Below, piece after piece: positions 45,660 through 56,405 of a stretch of DNA of 64,000 nucleotides (position 1 is its first letter; each line of letters starts with the position of its first letter). A model generated the notes under the pieces. It did no database searches. It was not told where the DNA came from and saw nothing but the letters and a program-made list of their open reading frames with translations. The position numbers were made by a program, and so were the translations under genes. This DNA is from Vitellaria paradoxa (Eukaryota; Streptophyta; Magnoliopsida; Ericales; Sapotaceae). The stretch covers positions 25,850,340-25,914,339 of the forward strand of contig CM034237.1 of the NCBI GenBank assembly GCA_019916065.1. Direction: 5' to 3'.

Positions 45660-47163
45660 TGCTTGTTCTTACTTAATTACGTCACTCCAAAATAAAAGCT
45701 CAGATGAAAATTCAGTTTATCAATTCAAATTTAAAAAAATGTTAAGTGAGGTAAATCAAGACAAGTTTTCCCCCAAGTGCAAGGTGTGGTTGAAGCACAA
45801 AATAACTGGTAAGTCCCAGGTCATTTCCACAGGGATCTAGGGAGTAATGAAGTGAATGACTCTAATGGAGATTAATTTGGCAAAACACAACTCACAAAAA
45901 ATGTGAAACAGAAAATTAAAATCTGATTTGGTTGGTTGATGGTTTTGAACTAGTTTTCCAAAAGCAAAATGAATTTAAACTTAAAGATTAAGTGATAAAA
46001 AAAAATTGAGCAAGACAAGTTTAATATCAATCCAAATGAATTTCAAGTGCCAAGAGTTTATAAATTACCAAATCAATTTGTGCTGATTTTTTGAGAAAAT
46101 TAATTTCAATTGAAACAAACCATGGATTAAACACTCAATGTGCATAACCTATTTTAAGGACAATAGGAGTTCTAATTCTAGCAACCCACATACAACAATG
46201 TCATGAGAGTTCTAAGTTAAGCAACACCTATGAACTCATCAATAGGATATACAAATTTGGATTAATCGGGTCTTGAATCAATGAGTTCTAAGACACCTAG
46301 CTATAAATTGACTTGATAATCATAAGAACTCAAAGTAGATCCATGAAGTTCGGCCACTTGAGATTCATTGGAAGGGCATTACCCTTGCCTTGGCCCAAGA
46401 AGACTTAGCCGAGCATATTGAAGAGAAGAAAAACAGAAATGGAAATCTGAATTGAAGACATTTCAAACTGAAAATGAAAATTTAATGGATTTAGAACTGA
46501 AAATCTGATTACAGAAATTGAAATGAATTCAAAATGTAAATCTCAAAAACTCCAATGCCGAATTGAAATTAAAATGTAAAACTATGAACTCTCAATAATA
46601 TTTCTCTCAAAACCTCTCTCTACAAAACTGAATTTCTCTCCCCCGACTTCCTCTGCTTTCTTGCGTGTCTCTCTCTCTGAAACTCTCTTCCTTCTCTCTC
46701 CTCTAACCGAATGTAGTCCTCATGATGGCTCCTTCTTTCTCCTATTTTTTTTTACTGATTTGCCCTCCCTGGATTGCAGGTTACATCACATGGAGAAGTT
46801 AGGGTCACATGGAATTCGTTGCTGTGAAGAAGCTTATATTCGAATACAGTAAAACCATATTCGAATATGATCCTCTGCTGCAGAAATTTCCAGAATAGTG
46901 ATTCTGATCTCTTTGCATTGATTTCAACTGAATTTTCTTCTTCTTGTGAAATAGCTTCAATCCTTTGATGTGCTGTGCAGCATGCTTTCTTCTCAACATC
47001 CTCAATGTAGCTTAATTTCTTATTTTTGTGATGGAAATCAACACATATTCCACTTTGGAGATATGGAGATGGAATCTAGCACAAAACATAGATTTTATAT
47101 CTTTTTATGATGTGTGCAAGTGTAATTTGAATATATAAATATGTAACAATTGATGTCCAATCA
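45660..47163 (-). repeat. Element C 5' LTR
   Basis: 1,504 bp partner of 33708-35212, with the palindrome pair at 46837-46846 and 46858-46867. On the minus strand this is the promoter LTR. Confidence 0.95.
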
Positions 47164-47168
47164 CTAGA

Positions 47169-48111
47169 CGAGGCTCAACTTTGTTGGACTCTCTCAGGAC
47201 TTTCATCAAACACTTGGCTGAGAAGACCTTGGGCACCGACTGAGCACCTCTTAGGTGCATGGGAGCTTGGGCACCTGCCTGTGCAACACCTTGGGCGCCC
47301 ATCGAGGGCAAGTTTCTAACCTCTGTCTCAGGACTTATATTGAACACATGGAGTGCGCAAGGAACTGGGCGTATACCAAGTGAGGCTTGGGTGCCCGCGA
47401 CGTTCCTCCAACAGATTTTGAATATTAATTTCAAATCCTAAAATTTACATTTATACCCTTGACTTGTGTACGCCTATAAATAGGCTAAATACTAACGTAA
47501 ATAGGGAGGTTACATTACATTTACATCTTAGGTTTTTGTTTAACTTTTTCTGAGGGTGATTTTGCTCTTCTCTCTCCTAGGGTTTACATGTAAGTTTTTT
47601 TTTTTTTCTTCCCAATATTTTCAATTTAAAGCACTTCATTTTGTTCTTCGCCTTTTTGTTGTTACCTCGTACTTGTTTCTTTCACATTAATGGATGGTGT
47701 GCAAGTTTATTTCCTGTTCAAAGTTCAATTATGTTAGGCTAGGGTTGGTACTTGGCTTCAAATCATTGAAGGTGGTGTGGTAGTTTGATGAACTTAAACG
47801 TAAAAAGTTTTATTTCAATGAAATATATTTTTGATTTCTAATGGGAATTTCATCGTAACTTAGGGATTCTTTTGAAATCAACTCACCCATGGTAACCCCA
47901 TTGAGTTAGAAACATATTTTCTAAAACCCAGATTAGGTTTTCCTATGAAATCAAATCACCCGTGTTATAATTAAAGCTTAGGTACAATTGGCCACTCGTG
48001 CCATACCAAGTGGTTTGATTCAATAGCTCGTTGATTTGGAACCTCTTTTCCTAAAACAATAACTTGAGGTTATTAAGAAATCAATTCACCCGTGTTACAA
48101 TCGAAGCCTAG
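47169..48111 (+). repeat. Old plus-strand LTR-like remnant, middle part, with TATA motif
   Basis: Resembles the element D LTR read in the opposite orientation: GGACTTTCATCAAACAC, several TTGGG(C/T)(A/G/T)CCC boxes (47230-47400), TTTATACCCTTGACTTGTGT, then CTATAAATAG at 47474-47483 as a plus-strand TATA motif and a pyrimidine-rich leader to about 47590. It joins 33707 on the left and 62007 on the right. Decayed; no primer site seen. Confidence 0.5.
47474..47483 (+). promoter_or_regulatory. TATA box of the old plus-strand LTR
   Basis: CTATAAATAG, positioned as TATAAAAG is in the element D LTR relative to the preceding ACCCTTGACTT motif. Confidence 0.5.
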
Positions 48112-49800
48112 TGACCGCTCTCTAAATTGGTAGTGGCTCACTCTCAAGTATAAGAGGTCGGTCGTAGTCTTTTCTAGGTGAGTCCTAGGTCATCTCCACA
48201 GGGAACAAAAGTGTGCCTAAGTGTTGGGAACCTTGTTTCAAAAACACTTGCAAAAATCTCAAAAAGAAAAGGTGAAAATCTTGTTTTGGGTTTTCGAATA
48301 AGTAATTGAAAATTCGATTTGAAAATAATTGGGAAAACGATTTGAAAGTTTAAAAGAAATACACTTAAACTAAGAATGACACCCTAAGGAAGCAACCAAT
48401 TCAAACACTTAACAGAGTACGTGAATTACTTAAACACTTGGATTAATGGAGATACTTGGTTTTAACCTAGTCCTATAATGTCCTCGAAGGCTTGGACTTG
48501 AATATGAAATTAACTTAACCTAACCTTTACACATGTAAGATCAGGCCGAAAAATGCAACGTTAAAAAAATCTTATTTCATAAAGAAATTGTAACTCCGAG
48601 GTCTTGAAGTCAAGTTCGAAATCACCGGGACATGGAATTAACCTCCGATTCACTTTCGTGTAAACGGGGGTCAATTGTATCACAGGGTTTCGTTTTCGAA
48701 AGAAATCAACCTAAAATTACAATTCTTATGTTATCATTCAAAAGATAATGAATTCATTTCAATTTGCTCTGTCCAAGTCCAAGACCTTCAATTTCATTAC
48801 GAACCTAGGTTAAAACCAAGAAAAGCCCTAGCCTAGCATAGCGAAAGTATAAGCAGAACAATTCGAAAAGAAAAACATCTTCAATATGCAACAAACCACA
48901 AGAACGAAATAAATCGAAAAGGTTTAAAACAATTTTGAAAGCAAATCAATACAAACTAAGTCTACGAAACACTACGAAGCAAACATACCAGACAAAACAC
49001 TTAAAACATGAGATTTTTATTAAAACGAACTAACAAATTAAAACTTACGCATGAATTGTACTACGAAAACAAGATTGAACTTGAACAATCCAAAGCGAAA
49101 GCAATGAGTCCCAATCCTTGGTGCAATTCGAATGTAATTTTTACATAAAACTCTTAGAAGAGAAAATCTGAACTATTCCTAGGGTTCCGAACCTGTCCTT
49201 CTCAAAATTCTACCCTTTTATATTATTACAAAAGTCAAGGGTAAAATGGTAAAATTACACTCTAAATTTCCTGCTGGACTTGTGCTAGAAGGGTACCCAT
49301 GGGCGCCCATGCTATAGGTGGGGCGCCCATGCTTGAGGTGTTTGATGAAGTCCTCAAAGAACAGGCAAAAATCAGCAGGCATGACCCTCCTCTGTGGGCG
49401 CCCATCTGATAAAGGGTGGGGCGCCCAAGGTCAGACAGGGGCGCCCATAGGTCTAGGTGGGGCGCCCATGTTGGCTGCTCTCCAACTGTTCGATGAAAGG
49501 CCTCTGAGAACCTGCTCCTCTCCCAAAATTAGCTCTCTGTGGGCGCCCATCTGCTATAGGGTGGGGCGCCCATGCTTCTGGTGGGGCGCCCATGCTTCTG
49601 GTGCAGATTATCCCACTTTGTTTCCTTGCTCTTTTGACCTTTCTTTTCATCCTCCTTCACCAAGTGAAGCACCAAAACCTGCAAAAGTCCAAAAGCACAT
49701 AAATTAGCTTCTTTCCTTAAAAGATAAGAGATTTATGTAATTAAAACACCTAAAACCATTCACATTATCATAGTAAGTGTGCATTTTATGTGCTCAATCA
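48112..49800 (-). repeat. Element D 3' LTR
   Basis: 1,689 bp. Nine GGGCGCCC palindromes start at 49301, 49321, 49396, 49419, 49439, 49460, 49541, 49564 and 49584, in pairs or triplets spaced 20-23 bp. Minus-sense TATAAAAG lies at about 49214-49221. The CTAGG-TGAGT-CCTAG hairpin is at 48174-48188. Confidence 0.95.
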
Positions 49801-49837
49801 TACCCCCCAACCTAAATATTGCTAGTCCCTAGCAATG
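49801..49837 (-). promoter_or_regulatory. Element D polypurine tract and hairpin
   Basis: Minus sense: ATTGCTAG-GGA-CTAGCAAT (8-bp stem within 49837-49817), then GTTGGGGGGTA (49811-49801) at the LTR edge. Confidence 0.8.
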
Positions 49838-52162
49838 TGTGCAATCAAACCATGAGGTATAAGAACAAATGCAAAGGCACCCACAACATGTAAGCTCTTA
49901 TTCAAATCGAAATAAGACAAAATAAAAACTAACCAAGGTGATGTCCGTTTTCGTGGGAGACACACGACCACACTTAGCGCGTGAGGCAAGCCCTTTAAAC
50001 CCCTAGGTTCCCCCTAGTGGACGAGTAAGGTCTCGTGAGGGTTTGCAGTGATGCTACCCACAAACATCTATGGTATGGTCTCAAGGTGTCAAAGAGTGAT
50101 TAAGGTCAGTAACGAATCAAGTTCAAGCTCAACAAGTCACAAAACTTAAATATCATGTGTAATTCCCAAGTGCTAAGCATGAATACATGCACTATCAAAG
50201 TTGGAAAAGCATGTGTGCAAAACAGTGTCATTTATTCAACAAGGTCTCGAGAGCATAATCGGAACTAAGTTTTGACTTCAAAAGCTCACAAGGTAGATCA
50301 CTCATAGAAAGAAACTCACTCATTAAGGGTTCACTCATACCTATGAGCACACAATGCAATGCTCTCCTAGTTGCACACAACCACACGAATAAGTGAGTGA
50401 ATTGAATAGAAGTTCCGCATGGATAGCTCATACCAAAAATAAGTTCCAATGCCATGCAATAGATTACACCACATAACCTACACAAGGCCACTACATGCAC
50501 ACACAAGAGTTGCTCGCTTAGAATCCACTAGGTCTTTGATCCGGTTATAACTTGGCCAGGGGTATTGGTTAACAATGGAAGATATAGAAATCAAAACACA
50601 TGTCTTGGGATAAAGATGTTCAAGTACGTACAAGTCCCAAACTACCCCTTTCCTTTCTATACCCTAACCAACGACATGAAGCTTATTCACAAACTTACAA
50701 ACTACTTTTGGGACACTCTTAGCAACCGCATTACAAAACATAAATCCCACAATTGCATAAACAAAAGGAATGAGAAAATATTTTTTTTCTTTTTTTCTTT
50801 TTTTTTTTTTTTTTTTTTTTTAAACATGATCAATGAACTATACAACGCATGAATTCTCATCCCAACATTCACCTCATTTGACTCTCAAAAGCTTACATTC
50901 CCAACCCCACATTCCCAACTTAGACTTTGAGGCACTTTCATAGCCCAAGACATGCGAGGGTTAGGCTTAAAGTGTGTGAATGGGGTATAGGGGACATTAT
51001 GTGTGAGGCGAATCAAAAAGAGAATACTTTATATCACACACTTCAGTTTGAGGCTTCAAGTGGGTTCCTAGGACACTTTCATATCAAGAAAGGATAAAAA
51101 GGCTCAAATTAACAAAGAGGGCCTAGCATCATGTTCTAAGCTCACAAACAACTCATATGCGCCAAATGACTACTCATGCAAGTGTGTGCGATGCAACTGG
51201 GGCATTGAAAACCAAAATAGAGAACAACTGAGCTGAAATAATGTGCAACCCCTCTTGAAAAGAAAAATAGCTCTAAAGCTCACCACTAGAAAGGGTATAA
51301 GTCTCTACCTAGTCCAAGGATGCTCAATTGACCAATGTTACATAAAATTCACTCTTAAGCACATAAGTTCTTCCGTGATAGCCAAAATGCACAAGGTCAT
51401 GACACACTCAACTTAAATTAAGTTTCCTATCAAAGCTTGAACAAGACTCACTTATCACTCTCTCACTCAAATTCACAATCAACCAAACCAAAAAGGGCCA
51501 ACATGCAAGTACAAATGTGCTAAGTCATGTATGTAAGCTCAAAGATGCTCAAAATTTGAAAAATTTGACAATTTTAGCATAAAGGGTCATCATGCGAACT
51601 CTACCCCCCAACCTAAACTAAACATTGTCCTCAATGTGAGAACTATGAAGCATATGTGGGTCCGTAGTGTGCAAAGTGAGCATGATGATGATGAGCATAA
51701 AGAGTAATCAATATGTAACACATAAGCCAAGCATGCACCCAAAACAAGAATCCCCATAAGCAATAAAGAACACCCCCCAACCTAGTTTCTACAGCACTTC
51801 CAACAACAACCAACAACATATAGCCAAGTGTTATGCTCAAAATGTAGAAACAGAAGGTAAAAAGGGTGGATATTACCTCAAGAGCTTCCTTATTTGAAGA
51901 AAAGAAAAAAACTATACAAGAGAAATGGTTAGAAAGAAAATAAAAGAAAAATAAAGGGAAAATAAGACAAGAGAAAGAGTTAGTACAAAAGAAGAAATAA
52001 AATAATAGAAAAGAAAATAAGAGAAGAAAGTCAAGCTAAAAAAAAACATAAGAAAATACGAAAAAGAAAACTCAAATCTACTATGTACAAAGGCAACAAA
52101 GAAGAAGGGCTATCCAACACCCTCTCTATCCCATGCGTCCACAAATCAACGAGCGGAACAAA
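49801..52162 (-). other. Element D 3' noncoding domain
   Basis: Shares colinear blocks with A and B. Holds a plus-strand T/C tract (50780-50821), a G-run 51602-51613 with hairpin ACATTG-TCCT-CAATGT (51622-51637), another G-run 51771-51782, and a donor-like TTGAG|GTAATA at about 51877/51876. Confidence 0.7.
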
Positions 52163-52559
52163 CTACGGGCTGTCCGGGCGATCAAAATATGGATCAGGAG
52201 GAGGTGGAGCAGTAGGACCCATAGCACGAAGAGCGACAAGAATCGAATCCAGAGTGACACCCTGAGATTCCAGAAGACAACGCTGGGCAGCTTGCTCCGC
52301 GGCAATCCTATCCAAGGATCGACGTTGGGCAGCTTGCTCCGTTTCCATATGTTGCAACCTATCATTCATACCCCGAAGAAGATCACGCTGTAACACGACG
52401 GCACGGGGACGGGGAGGAATATCCGGCACCGGTGGTGTAGAAGAGGTAGAAGGTCCCGCATCAGAAAAAGACGACTCACGCATACGCAGTTGAGCGATGC
52501 GCCTGGCACCAGTAGACTCAGAGATCAGGACAGAAGGACGAACAGTGCGAGCGGTCTCA
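52163..52559 (-). pseudogene. Element D ORF3, C-terminal part after a frameshift
   Basis: After the shift at about 52560 the frame reads DETARTVRPSVLISEST, MRESSFSDAG, a Pro-rich segment and a Gln/Ala coiled coil (LQHMETEQAAQRRSLDRIAAEQ), as in the tail of element C ORF3, then a stop at 52163. Confidence 0.75.
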
Positions 52560-53480
52560 TCAACTAGTCACGTCGAATTGTGCCAAAAGTTCCGTGATGA
52601 GACCACCAAAAGGCAATACAGACCGGCCAGTAGTAACTCCCGCACGCTGAATGATAGTGTCAAAGAGCACGGAAGCAAGGTCAATAGGAACGTCGGTAGC
52701 AATAGCATAAAGCAACAATGCCCGCTCACGACTAATCAAATCATCATGGACAAGCGGGAAAATCTGGCTACAAGACAGCTCATGAAGAACACGGTAGAAA
52801 GAGCTTAAGTTCTTTTTGGAAAACTGAGGAACAGGGCCCCAAGTCCTAAGAGCACCATCAGACAGAGCTCTAGCCAACATGTCACGGGAAGGGCGAGAAT
52901 CCTCTGGGAAAGGGTACCCGGGGTCAGCCACCCGTGGAATATCTAAGAATGAAGCAATGGTGGATGCTTTGAAACGAAGACGCCGCCCCCGAACCCGCAC
53001 AAGAATCTGTGAAACTCCCGAACCAGAAGGATAAACTTTGACATTAGAATAGAACTCCCGCACAAGCATTGGATCAGCGGAGGCACGGAAAGTCATCGCT
53101 CTAACCCAACCGCGGCCAACGAGGATAGTACGAAGATCAGGAAAATCGGGCAGTCGAATGCCCCGTTCACACAACACGGGCTTGTGGCTCCAATAACTAT
53201 CAAACCATGCCTGGCGGTTCTGATTTCTAAACCGAGTATGATCAAAAAGCAATTCTTCCTCATCGTTGTCCATTACATCTTCAGAGCTTGAATTTTCAGG
53301 AGTAGTGGAGGAAACATTATCAGATGAATTAGCAACAACCTCCTCGGAAAGCTCAACCTCTTCACCCTCTGAAGAAGAAGAAGAAGTAGGTGGTGCAGGA
53401 GCATGTCGCCTCTTAAAAGGAGCATTACGAGAAGTTCCACCCAAATCCCCCTTACGTGCATGTTTCCTTGCCCGTGGCAT
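52560..53480 (-). CDS. Element D ORF3, plant-transposon-protein domain, main part
   Basis: 307 codons from MPRARKHARKG, chosen because it aligns with the basic start of element C ORF3; the frame is open upstream to 53639, but that part has no similarity. Basic N-terminus, acidic Ser/Glu stretch, then LCERGIRLPDF, GRGWVRAMTF, LVREFYSNVKVY, VRVRGRRLRFKAS, VLHELSCSQIFP, LPFGGLITELLAQF. Ends at a stop created by one extra base; the family sequence continues in the next frame. Confidence 0.85.
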   Translation of the reverse strand: MPRARKHARKGDLGGTSRNAPFKRRHAPAPPTSSSSSEGEEVELSEEVVANSSDNVSSTTPENSSSEDVMDNDEEELLFDHTRFRNQNRQAWFDSYWSHKPVLCERGIRLPDFPDLRTILVGRGWVRAMTFRASADPMLVREFYSNVKVYPSGSGVSQILVRVRGRRLRFKASTIASFLDIPRVADPGYPFPEDSRPSRDMLARALSDGALRTWGPVPQFSKKNLSSFYRVLHELSCSQIFPLVHDDLISRERALLLYAIATDVPIDLASVLFDTIIQRAGVTTGRSVLPFGGLITELLAQFDVTS

Positions 53481-54466
53481 AGCTTTAAAACAGCCCAAAA
53501 TACTCAATCGCCACAACAACTCCAAGTTTCCAAACCAACAAAGAATGTTCCTCACAAATGCCCAACAAATTAGACTCACCACTTGAGATTGGCAAAATAT
53601 CAAACACGTGGTAGGCTCACGTTGGTTCCACTTGCACACACCTCAAAAATCAAGTCTCCAAAGCTAAAAGCAACCTTCTTCCACCCAAAAGCATGTAATT
53701 AAGAGCACAACATCAAATAGCAATCTCTACCCGACTTGGGCATTTACACAAACACTTGATAGGCACCTTGCGAACACACCTTACACAAGAAGCAACTTCA
53801 TATCCAAACCGCCCAAAATCAGCAAATCAACTCCAAAATCAGTAAATGAGCTGAAACTAAAGTCAAAACTCATAGCCCATGCACCACACAATGGATCTCC
53901 AACTTACCTTCAAAAAGGAGAGAAGAAAAAAAACAAAAAACCATGACTTCCACCATGCAACACATACCAAAAAATAGAAAGAACCAGCTGGTAAAAACAG
54001 CTTAGCACCACCAAAGGAAGCAGAAAAGCAGCTGAGATGGAAGAAGAAACATAGAGACCAAAGGTGGGAAGATGAAGCTCACGGGTGAAGGGAAGAGTAT
54101 AAGCACGGGTGTGTGCTGGAATGGCACGGGTGGGTGCTGGAATTAGAGGGAAAGAACAGATTGATGAAGGTCACGTGACCTTGTAAAGAGGCACATGCCA
54201 GCTTGGGCGCCCATGTGGGAATGTGGGGCGCCCATCAGGGGACACGGGCGCCCATGCTATAGGTGGGGCGCCCCACTTGAGCTGAAACAGCAGAAAATTT
54301 TTTTTTTTTTTTTTTTTTAAATACCAAAGTATAGAGAAGAGCAAGTCAAGACACAAATTGACACTCATTCATACCAAACTTCAAAACAAAAATTCTCTAA
54401 TCTAAGACAAAACCAAACAAAACAAAAGGAAATAAACTACTATTTACAAACTAGGACTCTAGACTT
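53481..54466 (-). promoter_or_regulatory. Element D pol-ORF3 interval with LTR-like box cluster
   Basis: About 1 kb without a gene. A poly-T run lies at 54298-54318. Four GGGCGCCC boxes start at 54205, 54226, 54246 and 54266, spaced 20-21 bp. The stretch 54246-54273 is identical over 28 bp to 49301-49328 of the LTR. The ORF3 start follows at 53480. A weak TATA-like CTTATACT lies at about 54097-54104. Confidence 0.6.
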
Positions 54467-56035
54467 TCATTCGAAAGAAGGTGGGTCGGTCAACTCCCAC
54501 GTCTCAATCTCAGCCACGAAACTCTCCAAGTATGGCTTGAGACGATGGCCATTCACTTTGAAAATAGTGTTGTTGCGTGGGTTATGCACCTCACACACAC
54601 CATGCTCTGAAATAGAAGTGATGACAAAGGGACCCGACCATCGAGACCTTAACTTCCCCGGAAAAAAATGTAACCTCGAGTTGTACAACAAGACTCTTTG
54701 GCCCACTTGAAAGGATTTCCTAAGAATGTGTCTATCATGCAAATCCTTCATTTTAGCCTTGGCAATCTTTGCATTCTCGAAAGCATCATTTCGCAATTCA
54801 TCAAGTTCATTCAATTGAAGCTTCCTAAAAGTGCCGGCATCATCTAGACTTTCATTGAATTGCCGGATTGCCCAGTAGGCTCGATGCTCCATCTCAACGG
54901 GTAGATGGCAAGCCTTGCCATAAACAAGACGATAGGGAGACATGCCTAAAATAGTCTTATAAGCCGTACGATATGCCCACAACGCATCAACTAGCCGCAA
55001 AGACCAATCTTTACGTGTGGGATTAACCGTTTTCTCAAGAATACCTTTGATCTCCCTATTTGCCAATTCAACCTGGCCACTATTTTGGGGATGATAAGGA
55101 GTCCCCACCTTATGAGTTACACCATATCTACGCATTAAGATACCCACAGGCCGATTGCAAAAATGCTTACCACCATCACTAATGATGGCCCGGGGCATCC
55201 CAAAACGTGAAAAGATATACTCTTTCAAGAATTTGACCACCACACGATGGTCATTAGTGCGAGTGGCAATGGCTTCTACCCATTTAGAAACATAATCTAC
55301 GGCCACAAGAATATACTCAAAACCAAACGATATAGGAAACGGGCCCATAAAGTCTATCCCCCAACAATCAAAAATTTCCAAAATAATGACAGGATTTTGG
55401 GGCATTTCATTTCGTTTGGAAAGGGCCCCTAATCGTTGGCATCGGTCACACCTCAAACAGAAGTTATGCACATCCTTGAACATCGAGGGCCAATAAAATC
55501 CGCTTTGAAGGATCTTAGCGGTAGTTTTCTTGGCAGAGAAATGACCCCCGCAAGCCAAGGCATGGCAAAACTCAATGACACTAGAAATCTCACTATCCGG
55601 AATGCATCGTCTCACAATTTGGTCAGAGCAATACTTATAAAGGTAAGGCTCATCCCAAAAGAAGCTACGCACATTGCGTAGGAACTTAACTCTGTCAACT
55701 TTCGCCCATTGCGAAGGCATCTGGCCAGTCACTAAAAAATTAGCAATGTCTGCATACCAAGGAAGATGATCAGGAGAAGTAGTGCTTATGTGCATGATAT
55801 GCTCATCAGGGAAATGTTCATTAATTGGGTGGTCACTCGATTCAGACAGATGAAGTGGCAAGCGTGACAAGTGGTCAGCCACCACATTCTCTACTCCTTT
55901 CTTATCTTTAATCTCCAAATCAAACTCTTGAAGGAGTAGCATCCATCTAATCAGACGAGGCTTGGCCTCTTTTTTGGCAAGAAGATATTTCAGAGCTGCG
56001 TGGTCAGTAAACACTGTGACACGAGATCCCACCAA
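54467..56035 (-). CDS. Element D RNase H end and integrase (frame 4)
   Basis: 522 codons open. Begins in RNase H ([19 protein letters not shown]). Integrase zinc-binding region [15 protein letters not shown]...CLRCDRCQ, then a catalytic core with [18 protein letters not shown] and [14 protein letters not shown], and a C-terminal domain ending [20 protein letters not shown]. The genuine frame extends upstream from 56035 to the insertion at about 56089. Integrates the element DNA in the nucleus. Confidence 0.92.
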   Translation of the reverse strand: MVGSRVTVFTDHAALKYLLAKKEAKPRLIRWMLLLQEFDLEIKDKKGVENVVADHLSRLPLHLSESSDHPINEHFPDEHIMHISTTSPDHLPWYADIANFLVTGQMPSQWAKVDRVKFLRNVRSFFWDEPYLYKYCSDQIVRRCIPDSEISSVIEFCHALACGGHFSAKKTTAKILQSGFYWPSMFKDVHNFCLRCDRCQRLGALSKRNEMPQNPVIILEIFDCWGIDFMGPFPISFGFEYILVAVDYVSKWVEAIATRTNDHRVVVKFLKEYIFSRFGMPRAIISDGGKHFCNRPVGILMRRYGVTHKVGTPYHPQNSGQVELANREIKGILEKTVNPTRKDWSLRLVDALWAYRTAYKTILGMSPYRLVYGKACHLPVEMEHRAYWAIRQFNESLDDAGTFRKLQLNELDELRNDAFENAKIAKAKMKDLHDRHILRKSFQVGQRVLLYNSRLHFFPGKLRSRWSGPFVITSISEHGVCEVHNPRNNTIFKVNGHRLKPYLESFVAEIETWELTDPPSFE

Positions 56036-56042
56036 ATATGAC

Positions 56043-56405
56043 CTAAACTTGTCGAGGGCAAATACTACTGCTAGAAGCTCCTTTTCCTGTAGTGGTATAA
56101 TTCACTTGAGCTTCGTTAAGAGTCTTACTAGCATAGTAAATGACAACAGGCTTCCCCTCTCTCCTTTGCCCTAAAACAGCTCCCACTGCGAAATCACTCG
56201 CATCACACATAAGCTCGAATGGTAAAGACCAGTCCGGGCTTTGGACAATTGGTGCAGTGGTGAGTAGGTGTTTAAGTCTGTCAAACTGCCTCTTGGCATG
56301 AGGTTGTCCACTCAAAAGGAACATCGTTAGACAACAATGAGCATAAGGACCGGGCAATAGAACTAAAAGACTGGATGAATCGCCGATAAAAACCGGCATG
56401 GCCAA
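56043..56405 (-). CDS. Element D RNase H start (frame 3)
   Basis: Related sequence resumes as [30 protein letters not shown] and [17 protein letters not shown], homologous to element C residues about 765-860. Only about 56285-56092 is genuine; the ends are out-of-frame tails. One extra base at about 56089 shifts the frame again. Confidence 0.85.
   Translation of the reverse strand: MAMPVFIGDSSSLLVLLPGPYAHCCLTMFLLSGQPHAKRQFDRLKHLLTTAPIVQSPDWSLPFELMCDASDFAVGAVLGQRREGKPVVIYYASKTLNEAQVNYTTTGKGASSSSICPRQV

Larger units (their letters stand above)
33708..47163 (-). mobile_element. Element C: full-length Athila-like Ty3/gypsy retrotransposon with a third ORF
   Basis: 13,456 bp on the minus strand with a perfect duplication CTAGA (33703-33707 and 47164-47168). 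Order in transcript sense: 5' LTR, tRNA-Asp primer site, gag (45329-43638), pol (43565-39378), ORF3 (38287-36914), 3' noncoding domain, polypurine tract, 3' LTR. The LTRs (about 1,505 bp) differ at only about half a dozen positions, so the insertion is recent. Gag and pol share a frame but are separated by two TAG codons. Confidence 0.95.

Noticed and set aside
49318..49707. Plus-strand open frame MGRPCLRC... in both D LTRs
   Set aside because: It is created by the GC-rich GGGCGCCC array on the antisense strand, is present only because the LTR is duplicated, and has no protein similarity.
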